DNA of 64,000 nt from Thiospirochaeta perfilievii (GCF_008329945.1 NZ_CP035807.1:186001-250000); one strand, 5' to 3'. Positions 48,818 through 57,900 are shown, counted from the first letter of the stretch. Translations and numbers: made by a program. The notes: generated from the letters alone by a model not told the origin.

Positions 48818-49342
48818 TCAAACATTTTGAATAAGTTTTATACTTATTCCACTCTCAGTATTCTTAGTAATAGTAAGGTCATAGTTTTCTAACATATTCT
48901 TACTTATTCCTACAGAAAATTTGTTTTCGACAATTTTCTGAGTTAACAACACAATAAACTCCTTATACTCATCATTAACTATCAGATTGTGATGGTAAAG
49001 TTTACTAAATAATTTTATATAGACTTCTAAAATATTCAAATCATTTATTTTATCATTTTTAAAAATTTGAAGTTGTAAATTATATGAATCTTCAAATTTA
49101 CGTCGTTTTGTAAAACTCAAATTTTTGTAGCATTTATAAATGGACAAACAGCCCACCCTTACTTTATCCAGTTCTTCATTTTCAGCCATAACTAGAATTT
49201 TTTTTAAATATGAGAATTTCGATGAATTTAATTGTAGCTTCTCCTTTAGTTGGATCTGCTGAATTTTAGGTAAATTTATTATATTTTTACCATTTTTCTC
49301 AAAAAACTTATCTAAATATAAAATAATCTGTTGATCTGTCAC
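48818..49342 (-). CDS. Hypothetical helical protein of the replication module
   Basis: 174 residues, basic, helical, beginning MTDQQIILYLDKFFEKNGKN. No family recognised. Same strand as the helicase, with a hairpin in the gap, and it sits between helicase and Rep-like protein. Confidence 0.5.
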   Translation of the reverse strand: MTDQQIILYLDKFFEKNGKNIINLPKIQQIQLKEKLQLNSSKFSYLKKILVMAENEELDKVRVGCLSIYKCYKNLSFTKRRKFEDSYNLQLQIFKNDKINDLNILEVYIKLFSKLYHHNLIVNDEYKEFIVLLTQKIVENKFSVGISKNMLENYDLTITKNTESGISIKLIQNV

Positions 49343-49371
49343 TATTTCTCCTTTTTTAACATCAAAAAATA

Positions 49372-49402
49372 CATCTACCCCTTACTGAGTAAGGGCTAGA
49401 TG
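49372..49402 (-). terminator. Hairpin between helicase and 174-residue gene
   Basis: CATCTA-CCCCTTAC-TGA-GTAAGGG-C-TAGATG: near-perfect 14-base stem just past the helicase stop. Confidence 0.6.
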
Positions 49403-49418
49403 CACCATTTAGTAATAT

Positions 49419-50924
49419 TTATTCATCAAATGTATATTTAGACTTAATTTCGCCACTAAATGAAGTGAGTCCATGGGTTAAGAAATCAACACCTTTAATC
49501 ATTATGCCTGAATAACATGCTTCTTTTGTGTAAGAAATAGTGGTTTTATGAACAAATTCATGTTGTTCAGCTATTTCACTGAAACGTTTAAAAAACTTCA
49601 TTTGAGTTACTTCTTCTTCGTACTTTAATAATCTCAAATATTCTAAAAAATAAAGATAAAGATCACGAGATTTCCATTTATAGAAAGAAGATTGAATAGA
49701 ACTAACGATAATTTTATCCTTCCAAAACATTGAAATAGGATCTTTTTGTTGAAGTAAATATTTAGCAAAATCTTGCTTAAATTCATTATGAATTGGCATT
49801 TTTTTCTCAAAATAATTTTTGGCATATTTCATAGAATACGATAGTATAAAAGTAAAGATCTGATTAGCCGTAGTTTCTTCTTTTAATTTATTTAAAAAAT
49901 TCAGATCTTGTTTGTCATTAGGAATAGGATTCATAAACTCCATAACTACAAATCTACTCAATTGACTATCATCCGTAGTATTTGACACTTTTGGCAAATA
50001 ATTTGAAGAAACTACTATTTTACATTTTGGATGATAATAAATATTGTCTGAATGAGATTTCTTAAAAGATGCACCATCATTCCCTGTAAGTATTTTAAAT
50101 ATAGATGCGTCTAATACATCATGTGGGTCTGGTTCTGAAGAAATTAATAGTCTTTTTTTTCTTTGATCAACAAGTTCAGGTCTAACATTAGGATCACCAG
50201 TTCTTTTATACATCAAACCTTTTATGGGTAATATTCCATAATAGCTACCAAGAAGATATCCTAAAAATTCAAGAAATGTGGATTTAGATGTATTAGATTT
50301 TCCTAATAAGAAAAAGATATACTTCTGATATGTACAACCTGTGAATAAGTAGCCTAATATTTCCAAAAAGTTTTCTACTTTTGAATCTATATCTAATTCA
50401 CTATTACCCCATACTGTAATATTTTGTTCTGTTATTTGATTTTTAATCCAATTTATAAATATTTCAGGTCTTTCATTATATCCGGGAATGAAATTGGCAG
50501 TTGTAATATTAAAAAAATAATCTTCCTTGGTTTGTTTTCTTATTTCACCAGTTATATAACAATAGATGCCATTTTTAGTATTAAGTTTAAACGGATCATT
50601 ATCAAATAATTCCTCTTTGATTTCTTTTAAATTCAAAATATACTCTTTAACAACACTACTTAGCACTTGATGTTTAAAGTTTAACGATGTGGTAAATTGT
50701 TTAAAAAGCCCTTTCGAAAATTGGTTTGCAATACCTGATTTTAGAGCTAGATCAATTATTATACTGCATTCATTTTTTAATCTAGTCAGGTTTGCATCTA
50801 ATACATAATGCTCACTAGTAAAATAAGCATATACACTACGCATTTCAGTTTCTTTTACAAGAACATAATATATCTTAGCTCTCAAAGAATCAGTTATAAA
50901 ATCTACAAACTCCAGTGCTGTCAT
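49419..50924 (-). CDS. P4/D5-type SF3 helicase-primase C-terminal protein
   Basis: 501 residues. Walker A-like FLLGKSNTSKSTFLEFLGYL (about 206-225), then RLLISSEPDPHD (motif B region), KILTGNDGASFKKSH and CKIVVSSNYLPKVS (motif C with Asn). This is the P4/D5 (phage/plasmid primase) family. There is no recognisable N-terminal primase domain in the first 150 residues. It opens replication forks for satellite phages and plasmids. Upstream is an excisionase-like HTH. Confidence 0.85.
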   Translation of the reverse strand: MTALEFVDFITDSLRAKIYYVLVKETEMRSVYAYFTSEHYVLDANLTRLKNECSIIIDLALKSGIANQFSKGLFKQFTTSLNFKHQVLSSVVKEYILNLKEIKEELFDNDPFKLNTKNGIYCYITGEIRKQTKEDYFFNITTANFIPGYNERPEIFINWIKNQITEQNITVWGNSELDIDSKVENFLEILGYLFTGCTYQKYIFFLLGKSNTSKSTFLEFLGYLLGSYYGILPIKGLMYKRTGDPNVRPELVDQRKKRLLISSEPDPHDVLDASIFKILTGNDGASFKKSHSDNIYYHPKCKIVVSSNYLPKVSNTTDDSQLSRFVVMEFMNPIPNDKQDLNFLNKLKEETTANQIFTFILSYSMKYAKNYFEKKMPIHNEFKQDFAKYLLQQKDPISMFWKDKIIVSSIQSSFYKWKSRDLYLYFLEYLRLLKYEEEVTQMKFFKRFSEIAEQHEFVHKTTISYTKEACYSGIMIKGVDFLTHGLTSFSGEIKSKYTFDE

Positions 50925-50994
50925 AATGTAAACTCCACACTAATAATCTTTCCAGATCCTTTTAGTAATTTATTTAAAGAGGTAATAACAATCA

Positions 50995-51216
50995 TTAGTT
51001 TACCTCTTTTATAGATCTTGAGATTTGATTTATTGTATGAGTGGAGACTCTATTTTTTATAATAAAATCATCTAAATCGCTTTTTAAGAATAAGAGTTTA
51101 CCAGTATGTTTTAATTTTGGAATTATCCCTTGACTGGAATATTTATAGATACAATGTATACTTAAGTTTCCTAAGTATTTTGCGGCTTCTTTTGCGTTTA
51201 ATATATTATCTGTCAT
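50995..51216 (-). CDS. Excisionase/AlpA-like HTH protein
   Basis: 73 residues: MTDNILNAKEAAKYLGNLSI, YKYSSQGIIPKLKHTGKLLF, LKSDLDDFI. MerR/excisionase-type winged HTH used by integrative elements to direct excision or to control replication genes. It is 70 bp from the helicase on the same strand. Confidence 0.8.
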   Translation of the reverse strand: MTDNILNAKEAAKYLGNLSIHCIYKYSSQGIIPKLKHTGKLLFLKSDLDDFIIKNRVSTHTINQISRSIKEVN

Positions 51217-52093
51217 ACATGACTCCTTGATGTCTTCAATATTTTTGCATTAACCTCAAGCCATTTCATTTGGGATATATTATCTTTTTGATATACCTTA
51301 CAAATTGAATGAATTTTGAGATAATTGCTAAAAGAAGTAAACTTCTTTTAAATTATTGAATTACATCAAGATACCATCTTACATTCACTTACATATGAAA
51401 CACTAAAACCTTAGTAGAAGTGTACGTTCACCAACTTGTCATTTCTTTGACTATGATGTTCGCCTAGATATAATGATACAATTAAAGAAACAATAAGTTA
51501 TAATCCATAAACTTAAAGTTATTTTTTCTTAGTATACAATACTAAATATGGTGCTTTATTGTTTTCCTCCTTAAAAAGCTACCAGGATATTTTTTAATGG
51601 ATTGAAAAAGAAAATTTGTTTTCTTATATTTTCTAGTTCACTATCTTTTTTTCAGTTACATAAACAGAAAATAATCGTTAATTAACGATTATAGAATAGC
51701 ACGTTAAGTACTATAGAATGACCAATAAAGGACATTGCTTAATATAAAAAAAAAATAAAAGATTGTCTACTAAAATTTAAAATTTACAAATATACATCAA
51801 TAATATCCTTGGATGCTTCTCTTAGAAGAAATTGCATACTCATGAGATAAATGTTATTTCATTTAGATTTATTATAGACTTTCTTGATTTAATATATTGT
51901 TGTCTCTACAAAACTATTAGAAAATTATATGTGCAAATTTATTAAACTACAAATTTGTTAAAGATTTTTTTTATTTCTGAACACTAAACCTATTCTAATT
52001 AGGACAACAGGTAATTTTTTTAGCTACTTTCATGAACAAAGAAAATATTTACACCTAGAAACTCACTGGAGAGATAGGAGATTAAAGCAAAAA
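51217..52093. other. Non-coding gap between the replication module and the phosphoesterase block
   Basis: About 880 bases with no frame over 40 codons that I trust. Contains dyads such as TTAATTAACG and several A/T runs; nothing else recognised. Confidence 0.5.
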
Positions 52094-52840
52094 TTATATT
52101 TCAATTATAAGATCATCAATATATCCATTAGAATTCTCATGGGGATATCCACAGGGGTTACATAAAATTCTTGTTTTCCCTACATAACAATCAATGGCAT
52201 CATGGACATGACCATGAACCCAAAGATTAGGTTCTTTATTAATAATTAAATCTTCTAGGTTTGAAGCAAATCCTGTTGATAGAAGGCTATCTTTAAATCT
52301 TGTGGCTATTGAATGAATAGTAGGAGCATGATGTGTTATTACAATATTTTTATCAGTTTTACTCTCTGTTAAACTCTTATTAAGCCATTTTTTTGTTTGA
52401 TGATGTATCTGTCTTGTTATATCTGCTCTTAATTTAGAGGAGTTTGTATCTAACCTTATACAGTGGTAGTCATTCATACATCTCTCACACTCAAATTGGG
52501 CAATGCTTGAATTATTAAAAAGTTCAAAATCTGTCCATAGAGTTGCACAGTGAAAGGTAATATTATTAATTGTAATACTCTCATTCTCTAATACGTGTAT
52601 ATTAGATTCTTTTGCTATTTCCTTACATTTATCTAGAAGACTCGGAAAATAATTGTTATAATATTCATGATTACCCATTACGTATATTACAGGAATATTA
52701 GTTACTTTATTCTTAATCCATTCGACACCTTTAGTTCCTGAGTAAATATCTCCTGCAAGGATTAATAGATCACAATTTGAGAATTCATATTCCCTATAAT
52801 CAAATTCTAGATGTAGGTCACTTAAGATTTGTATCTTCAT
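52094..52840 (-). CDS. Metallophosphoesterase, copy 1
   Basis: 248 residues with the calcineurin-like set: ILSDLHLEFD, LAGDIYSG, VMGNHEYYN, VITHHAPT and WVHGHVHD (two-metal site). Such enzymes cleave phosphodiesters or phosphomonoesters; substrate unknown. The start overlaps the 54-residue gene stop (TAATG). Its 248-residue paralogue at 57991 is about two thirds identical, and both lie beside an MNT/HEPN pair. Confidence 0.9.
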   Translation of the reverse strand: MKIQILSDLHLEFDYREYEFSNCDLLILAGDIYSGTKGVEWIKNKVTNIPVIYVMGNHEYYNNYFPSLLDKCKEIAKESNIHVLENESITINNITFHCATLWTDFELFNNSSIAQFECERCMNDYHCIRLDTNSSKLRADITRQIHHQTKKWLNKSLTESKTDKNIVITHHAPTIHSIATRFKDSLLSTGFASNLEDLIINKEPNLWVHGHVHDAIDCYVGKTRILCNPCGYPHENSNGYIDDLIIEI

Positions 52841-53004
52841 TATTTTATTAATAACTCAGTATCTTTATTTGCTCCAGTATATATAAAACCAGACTCGTTA
52901 TTTTTACTATAAATAGTTATACCTACAGCTTCCCCTTCATATGCAGTAACTTCAGCATCTTTTGGGAACTTTTTTAACTCTTTAATTAGCTCTTCTACAG
53001 TCAT
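52840..53004 (-). CDS. 54-residue protein, partner of the phosphoesterase
   Basis: MTVEELIKELKKFPKDAEVT, then a beta-rich end with AYEGEAVGITIYSKNNESG. Stop overlaps the phosphoesterase start by one base (TAATG). A ten-codon remnant of the same gene precedes copy 2 at 58734-58766. The opening resembles small DUF-type proteins, role unknown. Confidence 0.65.
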   Translation of the reverse strand: MTVEELIKELKKFPKDAEVTAYEGEAVGITIYSKNNESGFIYTGANKDTELLIK

Positions 53005-53069
53005 GATGAGTATTATAACATAAATAATTGAAAAAAGTATTGAATTGATCTGATAGATTGAAAGCTATA

Positions 53070-53372
53070 TTATTTTTTGTATAATACTATACCAACCCTA
53101 TCTATATGATCGATAAGCTCTTGATTTTTTAGGTCATTATATGATTGAAGATCAACACTATACAAAATATCGCTATCATCTAGGTCGAGTAATATTTTTG
53201 AAATAATATGCCTTGAAATTATTCCTTTTACTACGAGGTCAATATCACTCCTAGATGTATAGTTGCCCTTAGCTCTAGAACCGTATAATATAACATCATC
53301 AATTTCCGGATATTTTGAAAAAGCTTCTACTAATATATTAATCGTAGCAACGGATAGACCTGTATCTTTCAT
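53070..53372 (-). CDS. Minimal nucleotidyltransferase (MNT), copy 1
   Basis: About 100 residues from ATG at 53372, overlapping the HEPN stop (TGATG). Pol-beta core: VILYGSRAKGNYTSRSDIDL. In MNT/HEPN systems this antitoxin transfers nucleotides to the HEPN toxin and silences it. Unlike copy 2, this one follows its HEPN gene. Confidence 0.85.
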   Translation of the reverse strand: MKDTGLSVATINILVEAFSKYPEIDDVILYGSRAKGNYTSRSDIDLVVKGIISRHIISKILLDLDDSDILYSVDLQSYNDLKNQELIDHIDRVGIVLYKK

Positions 53373-53782
53373 CAAAGAGTTTCTTCTAATAACCACATAT
53401 AAAGTTTATCTAAAATTGTTAAATACTCTGATTGTGTAGTCATTATTATTTTTTCAAACTTATTTTCGTCATATGTATGACTCATTAGATTTCTATCTCC
53501 AATCATATTAAACCATACTTCAAGATTATCTATGTACTTAGATTCATAAGCTTTCCTAATAACTGCTTTTGGAGATATTATATCGAATATAATACCATCA
53601 TATTCCATTCGATCTTTTAGAACTTTCCATGCTAATTCAAATGTGTATTCGAACCTTTGAATTACCCCTTCTTTTTCAAGCTGATTTAGTTTTGAGATAT
53701 CCCCATCTAATGCATCTCTTAATAGTAAGAATGCTCTTTTAAAATTTGAAAACCTCTGTTTCCACCTTACATCTTCTTCCAT
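53372..53782 (-). CDS. HEPN/HI0074-like substrate-binding protein
   Basis: About 136 residues: FEYTFELAWKVLKDRMEYDG, ISPKAVIRKAYESKYI, and GDRNLMSHTYDENKFE (R-x4-H region). This is the nucleotidyltransferase substrate-binding (DUF86-type, HI0074) branch of HEPN. Overlaps the MNT gene. Predicted RNase-like toxin or scaffold; a different branch than in copy 2. Confidence 0.8.
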   Translation of the reverse strand: MEEDVRWKQRFSNFKRAFLLLRDALDGDISKLNQLEKEGVIQRFEYTFELAWKVLKDRMEYDGIIFDIISPKAVIRKAYESKYIDNLEVWFNMIGDRNLMSHTYDENKFEKIIMTTQSEYLTILDKLYMWLLEETL

Positions 53783-53895
53783 ATAAATATAATACATTTA
53801 TAATAGTAATTTTTAAAGTAACTATTTTAGCTACGTTATTATAAACTTGGACTTTTACTAATTACGTATTGCTACAGGTGGAGGGTGAACTTGAA

Positions 53896-54024
53896 TTGTG
53901 ACCAAAATTGTGACCAAAAAAAATACAAAACCGTACAAAAGCAGATAAAACTAAATAAAACAAATTGTTTTAATTCCTTTCAATATATAAAGATATACAA
54001 AAGCTTACAAAACCGTACAAACAG
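53896..54024. promoter_or_regulatory. Integrase arm-type repeats left of the attachment site
   Basis: ATTGTGACCAAA occurs twice in tandem (53896-53919), then TACAAAACCGTACAAA at 53924-53939 and 54006-54021 (exact). A third imperfect copy lies at 55445-55460. Direct repeats of this size beside a tRNA 3' end are typical arm sites of tyrosine integrases. Confidence 0.6.
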
Positions 54025-54032
54025 AATAATCA

Positions 54033-54054
54033 GGTTCGATTCCCTCCACCTCCA
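54033..54054 (+). other. Attachment-site remnant: 3' end of a tRNA or tmRNA
   Basis: GGTTCGATTCCCTCCACCTC plus CA is the T-loop, T-stem 3' half and acceptor end of a tRNA-like gene. Upstream bases cannot form the T-stem, so only the 3' fragment is present. A rho-independent terminator follows at once, as after a real stable-RNA gene. Consistent with the right junction of an element integrated in a tRNA/tmRNA gene. Confidence 0.7.
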
Positions 54055-54060
54055 AAAACA

Positions 54061-54110
54061 AGACTCTTGTAATTCTATATACAGAAAGGAATTACAGGAG
54101 TTTTTCTTTT
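54061..54110 (+). terminator. Terminator after the tRNA-like fragment
   Basis: ACTCTTGTAATTC / GAATTACAGGAGT stem (one mismatch), followed by TTTTCTTTT. Confidence 0.75.
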
Positions 54111-54332
54111 TATAAATATTCTCATATAGCCAAAACGAATAGAATATGATTGCTGTAAAGGCATTTAAAGTACTCTTGAAGCCTATAAAAGATACTATTT
54201 CTTAATGTTACCCTCCACCCGTATTTAGTAGAAAATAGTAAAGAATTTACTCTAAAACAAATATTTCGTTCTTTACTTAATAAACAAATTATTTATCAAA
54301 CGTTGAGAAATTATGTTATAAGTTCAAAGTAA

Positions 54333-55231
54333 CTACCGTCTAAATCCATATTCTGGATTAATTGTATTATTCTTTAGTCCCATGGATTTTATTGGAGTAT
54401 TGGGAAAGTCTTTTAACAAAGCGTTTAGCTTTTTAATAAATTCATCATACTCATCTAATGGTTTTAAAAGTTCTCCAATAATATCTAAGATTATAATTAT
54501 TTTTTTCTTTGCTTAGTATCATATGTTTTTTGCATATTATTAGTAATTGAAGGCTTTATTGTTAAAGAAGAGTTCCAAAGTCTACCATGATGGGCACAAA
54601 TATTTCGTACTGTAGTAATAGATTGAATCCAGGACTCTAATAAAAAAGGTTTTATTTCAAAGTAATTTGCAATGTCTTTTTTTATATCCTTATTTTCTAA
54701 AGATTTATATATTTTAGACCAACTCCCAAAAGAAATTATTTCAATTAACATCCACGATGCAGGTAATGTAGGTTCGGAATATTTGCGTAAATAACTTTTT
54801 ATAAATATCTCATTACTTCTATTTATCTCCCTTTCAACATCTGAAAGAAATTTATCATGTTTGAATTGTGCATTAACATGTTTCTTAGATAATGGCCAAT
54901 GAGAGTCTTTACTATTTAAAGACATGTGTAAGTTGAGTTGAGTCCTGAATGCTACTTCAATATGTGTTATAGCATCAAATAATATTGTTCTTAGTTTATC
55001 ATCAAAGTTATATAGATCAACTACATTTTCAAAACTTGTTTCAGGTTTATATCTATGAGTTCTTTTTCTATTTTCAAATTTTTCAAAATGAAGAGCATAA
55101 CCTACAAATCGATAATAGCTTACTTTGTTTAGAAAGTTTATAGCAAAAGATTTATCATGTATGATCATACCTCTAGATTCTAATATATTCAGTTGATCTT
55201 GTATGTTCGTTGGAGGGGAAGTATATTTAAT
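54333..55231 (-). CDS. AbiD/AbiF-like abortive infection protein (frameshifted, ATT start)
   Basis: About 299 residues if one base is added to the A7/T7 run at 54500-54506; otherwise it stops at 54497. The N-terminus upstream of the first ATG (55168) is conserved: IKYTSPPTNIQDQLNILESR matches the Abi_2 opening, and an AGGAGGG ribosome site lies five bases before ATT at 55231. Core: FLNKVSYYRFVGYALHFEKF, DLYNFDDKLRTILFDAITHI, RNICAHHGRLWN (HEPN-like RxxxxH). Abi_2 proteins trigger phage-induced growth arrest, probably as RNases. Confidence 0.8.
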
Positions 55232-55269
55232 TGTTGCCCTCCTAATTTAGATAGTTATAAAAAAAGAAG

Positions 55270-55307
55270 ACCCGTTCTGGTCCGCATCGTAGAGAGGCGC
55301 AACGGGT
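55270..55307. ncRNA. Hairpin upstream of the AbiF-like gene, possible abiF RNA
   Basis: ACCCGTT / AACGGGT closes a 24-base G/C-rich loop (TCCGCATCGTAGAGAGGCGC part). It is unusual in this AT-rich region and lies about 40 bp upstream of the gene. A conserved structured RNA is known upstream of abiF genes; the match is not established. Confidence 0.35.
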
Positions 55308-55888
55308 ACTGTTAATATAATCTTAATATGGTGTATTAAAAATAACAACTGTTTTGAGTAGATATTTTATATAATATGAAATTTAATCATTCTACAAACA
55401 ATCATAAAATACATCTAATGTAGCCAATATTGTAGCAAAAATCATACAAACTGGTACAAAACCAAGATCACCTAACCTGCCACTGTGTATAAAGTTATAC
55501 TAAAACAAGTGGAAATGGCAAGCAGTTTTACTCTGTTTGAGGTGCGGACTCTTTTTGAGACTATTATATTAAAAATATCCTAGATTTATCCTATTTTCAA
55601 CTATACTGGATATAAAAAGAGTTAGGGATGCTAGAGCTAATTACTAATAACTAATTCTCCTGTGCTATTATGTAGTACATTGTTTCCTTGTAGACCAGTT
55701 TGATATCAGTTATAACACAAATGTAGGTGATAACTAGGGGGATAAAATGAATATGAGAATTGAGGAAGCCTATAGTTAATATTACACAAATACTATATGT
55801 TTTCATCAAAAATAGTAACATTTATCACAGATACACCTCTGCAAAAAATAGTATTGTTGAAGTATTCTTATATTACTAAGGGGATTGT
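55308..55888. other. Gap holding integrase-type repeats and no gene
   Basis: Contains the third imperfect arm-site copy (55445-55460) and a CTGCCACTGTG...CAAGTGGAAATGGCAAG partial dyad around 55490-55520. No coding frame beyond 40 codons. Confidence 0.45.
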
Positions 55889-56599
55889 ATGTTTTATAAA
55901 TCAATATCAAAAGTTTATGATGATATTTTTCCACAAAATAAGTCGCAACTAGATTTTATAAATAATCTGCAACCAATTTCAAAACATGAAGTTATACTGG
56001 ATATTGGATGTGCAACTGGAAATTTAACAGATCTTATTTCAAAATGCACAAAAAATGTAATAGGAATAGATCTTGATTCAGACCTACTGAAAGTTGCTAA
56101 AAGCAAGTATCACAAACTTAGTTTTATAGAAGGAAATATGATGGATATTGACAAGATATTCACACACGAATATTTTGACAGAATTATTTCTTTTGGTAAT
56201 ACATTAGTACATCTACCCAACAGGAATAATGTTAAGTCTTTCTTCCACAGAGTTTATAATACTTTAAAAAAAGATGGATTATTTATAGTTCAGATAATAA
56301 ATTATAATAGAATTATTAAAAATGGAATAAATGAACTTCCTATAATTGATAATGACTCAATAACCTTTATTAGAGATTATAGAATTCACAATGGTTGGAT
56401 AGATTTTAATACAAAACTAAAAATTAAGGAAAATGGAGAAATATTAGAGAACTCAATTCCACTACTTCCATTAACGGAAGAAGAAATAAGAAATTTGATA
56501 GAAATAACAGGTTTCAGAAATCTTAAGTTTTATGGAAATCTAAAAGGTGATTCTTTAACAGATAATTCAATACCTTTGTTATTCAGTTGTATTAAGTAA
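55889..56599 (+). CDS. SAM-dependent methyltransferase (class I)
   Basis: 236 residues: VILDIGCATGNLTDLISKC (motif I), VIGIDLDSDLLKVA, EYFDRIISFGNTLVHLP and LFIVQIINYNRII. Likely a small-molecule or RNA methyltransferase; target unknown. ATG preceded by AAGGGGA. Confidence 0.85.
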   Translation: MFYKSISKVYDDIFPQNKSQLDFINNLQPISKHEVILDIGCATGNLTDLISKCTKNVIGIDLDSDLLKVAKSKYHKLSFIEGNMMDIDKIFTHEYFDRIISFGNTLVHLPNRNNVKSFFHRVYNTLKKDGLFIVQIINYNRIIKNGINELPIIDNDSITFIRDYRIHNGWIDFNTKLKIKENGEILENSIPLLPLTEEEIRNLIEITGFRNLKFYGNLKGDSLTDNSIPLLFSCIK

Positions 56600-56767
56600 C
56601 TATTAGCTACAGAGAAAATATCCCCAATTAATATAATGTGTAAATAAGAATGACAAGAAATGTTAGAGGAATATTAAAAGAAGCCCCTCAAAACTTTTTA
56701 AATGTAACATAGAAATAATAGTAATATTTAGATTGGTTTATGGGTATCCGTCATTTTCTTGGGCAGT

Positions 56768-56934
56768 TAAAGCATAATCTTATTAACTTCTACCGAATCA
56801 CAATTCCAAGGGGTGAGATGTTCCATCGATTCACCTTCTGAAAGTAAAACTACATTTTCAAAAAGCCACTTTAAATACGCGTATGGATTTAACCCATTAA
56901 GTTTAGCAGTTTCAATTATAGAGTAGAAAAAACA
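56768..56934 (-). pseudogene. IS66 transposase C-terminal fragment, minus strand
   Basis: FYSIIETAKLNGLNPYAYLK then WLFENVVLLSEGESMEHLTP, the IS66 C-terminal signature (ETAKxNGLNPYxYL). Only about 55 codons remain, ending in a stop at 56768. Confidence 0.8.
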
Positions 56935-56950
56935 TAGAGAGTCTGCAAAA

Positions 56951-57079
56951 ATGAATAATTTATCAGTTATTGATTATTTTAATTATATCCTTAGAAAGAT
57001 CCCATATTGTGAGATTAAGGAAGATTATCAAAAATTATTACCTTTTAATTTATCAGCAGAAGAATTGAAAGCTGTGTAG
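56951..57079 (+). pseudogene. IS66 transposase C-terminal fragment, plus strand
   Basis: IDYFNYILRKIPYCEIKEDY, then QKLLPFNLSAEELKAV and stop. Corresponds to the extreme C-terminus of another IS66 transposase (EDYxxLLPWN). It lies head to head with the minus-strand fragment, showing rearrangement. Confidence 0.7.
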
Positions 57080-57112
57080 GTGGTATTAATAACCGTTTAC
57101 ATAAATCTGTAC

Positions 57113-57278
57113 CTAGTTATTATGTTTACTTAACTCCTCTTCTATTAGAGAAGCTAGAGTATAGGTTTTAGACTCCTTACCAGAAAGTTTACTCCAGTAG
57201 GTTCTGTTGAGAATCTGATTTAAAACCTCCAGACAATCATTTAATAGTTCTCTTATGAAGCTTACCAATATTGTTCAT
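57113..57278 (-). pseudogene. Frameshifted second copy of the 63-residue family
   Basis: ELLNDCLEVLNQILNRTYWS and GKESKTYTLASLIEEELSKH match the gene at 36973-37164 (DCLEVLNQITNRKYWS, GKESKTYNLA). The start MNNIG lies in another frame, so it is broken by an indel near 57250. Confidence 0.7.
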
Positions 57279-57329
57279 ATTTATATACTATGTCATAATT
57301 ATAGCATAATAATGTAATGGAGATATAAA

Positions 57330-57590
57330 GTGCCACAAATAATACCAATTAAGGATCTTCGGAATACAACAGAAATTTCTCGTAAATGTCATGAAACCAA
57401 TGAACCAATATTTGTAACAAAAAATGGATATGGAGATATGGTTCTAATGAGTATGGCAACATATGAAAGGGATATAGCTAGAACTGAATTATTATATAAA
57501 ATTGCTGAAGGTGAAGAAGATCTTAAGAACGGAAATGTAATTGAAGCTGAATCAGCGCTAAAAGATCTTAGGAAAGAGTTCTTTGACTAA
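57330..57590 (+). CDS. Phd/YefM-family antitoxin
   Basis: 86 residues, GTG start after GGAG: MPQIIPIKDLRNTTEISRKC, EPIFVTKNGYGDMVLMSMAT. The Phd fold binds DNA and blocks the toxin with its C-terminal half. Overlaps the toxin gene. Confidence 0.9.
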   Translation: MPQIIPIKDLRNTTEISRKCHETNEPIFVTKNGYGDMVLMSMATYERDIARTELLYKIAEGEEDLKNGNVIEAESALKDLRKEFFD

Positions 57591-57900
57591 CCAATATAAA
57601 ATAAATCTTACTCAAAAAGCTTATGGAGATCTTAGAGATATTTATAGCTACATTAAAGAAGAGCTGCATACTAAGAGTTCCGCTTTGAAAGTTATAGATG
57701 AAATTGAGAATCGAATAATGCTTTTAAAGGATTATCCTGAAATAGGTACTTTTGTTAAAGATGAAGTTCTACTTAAAAAAGGATATAGAAAGCTAATTGT
57801 TAATAACTATATAGCACTTTATCTTATCGATGATAATAGAAAGATTGTTAACATAATTAGAGTTGTATATGGGAAAAGAGACTATCTAGAATTAGTCTAA
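57583..57900 (+). CDS. ParE/RelE-family toxin
   Basis: 105 residues from TTG: YKINLTQKAYGDLRDIYSYI, VLLKKGYRKLIVNNYIALYL, IRVVYGKRDYLELV. RelE/ParE fold; gyrase or ribosome target cannot be told. Translationally coupled to the antitoxin. Confidence 0.9.
   Translation: MTNQYKINLTQKAYGDLRDIYSYIKEELHTKSSALKVIDEIENRIMLLKDYPEIGTFVKDEVLLKKGYRKLIVNNYIALYLIDDNRKIVNIIRVVYGKRDYLELV

Noticed and set aside
50808-51014. Plus-strand frames around the helicase promoter
   Set aside because: They overlap the conserved minus-strand helicase and HTH genes and have no ribosome site.
53879-54054. Complete tRNA or tmRNA between GGTGGAGGG and CCTCCACCTCC
   Set aside because: The T-stem cannot form and no D-arm or anticodon arm is present; the similarity is limited to the 3' end.
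57100-57320. Promoter region of phd only
   Set aside because: The sequence has coding similarity to the small gene at 36973, so it is a remnant rather than plain regulatory DNA.
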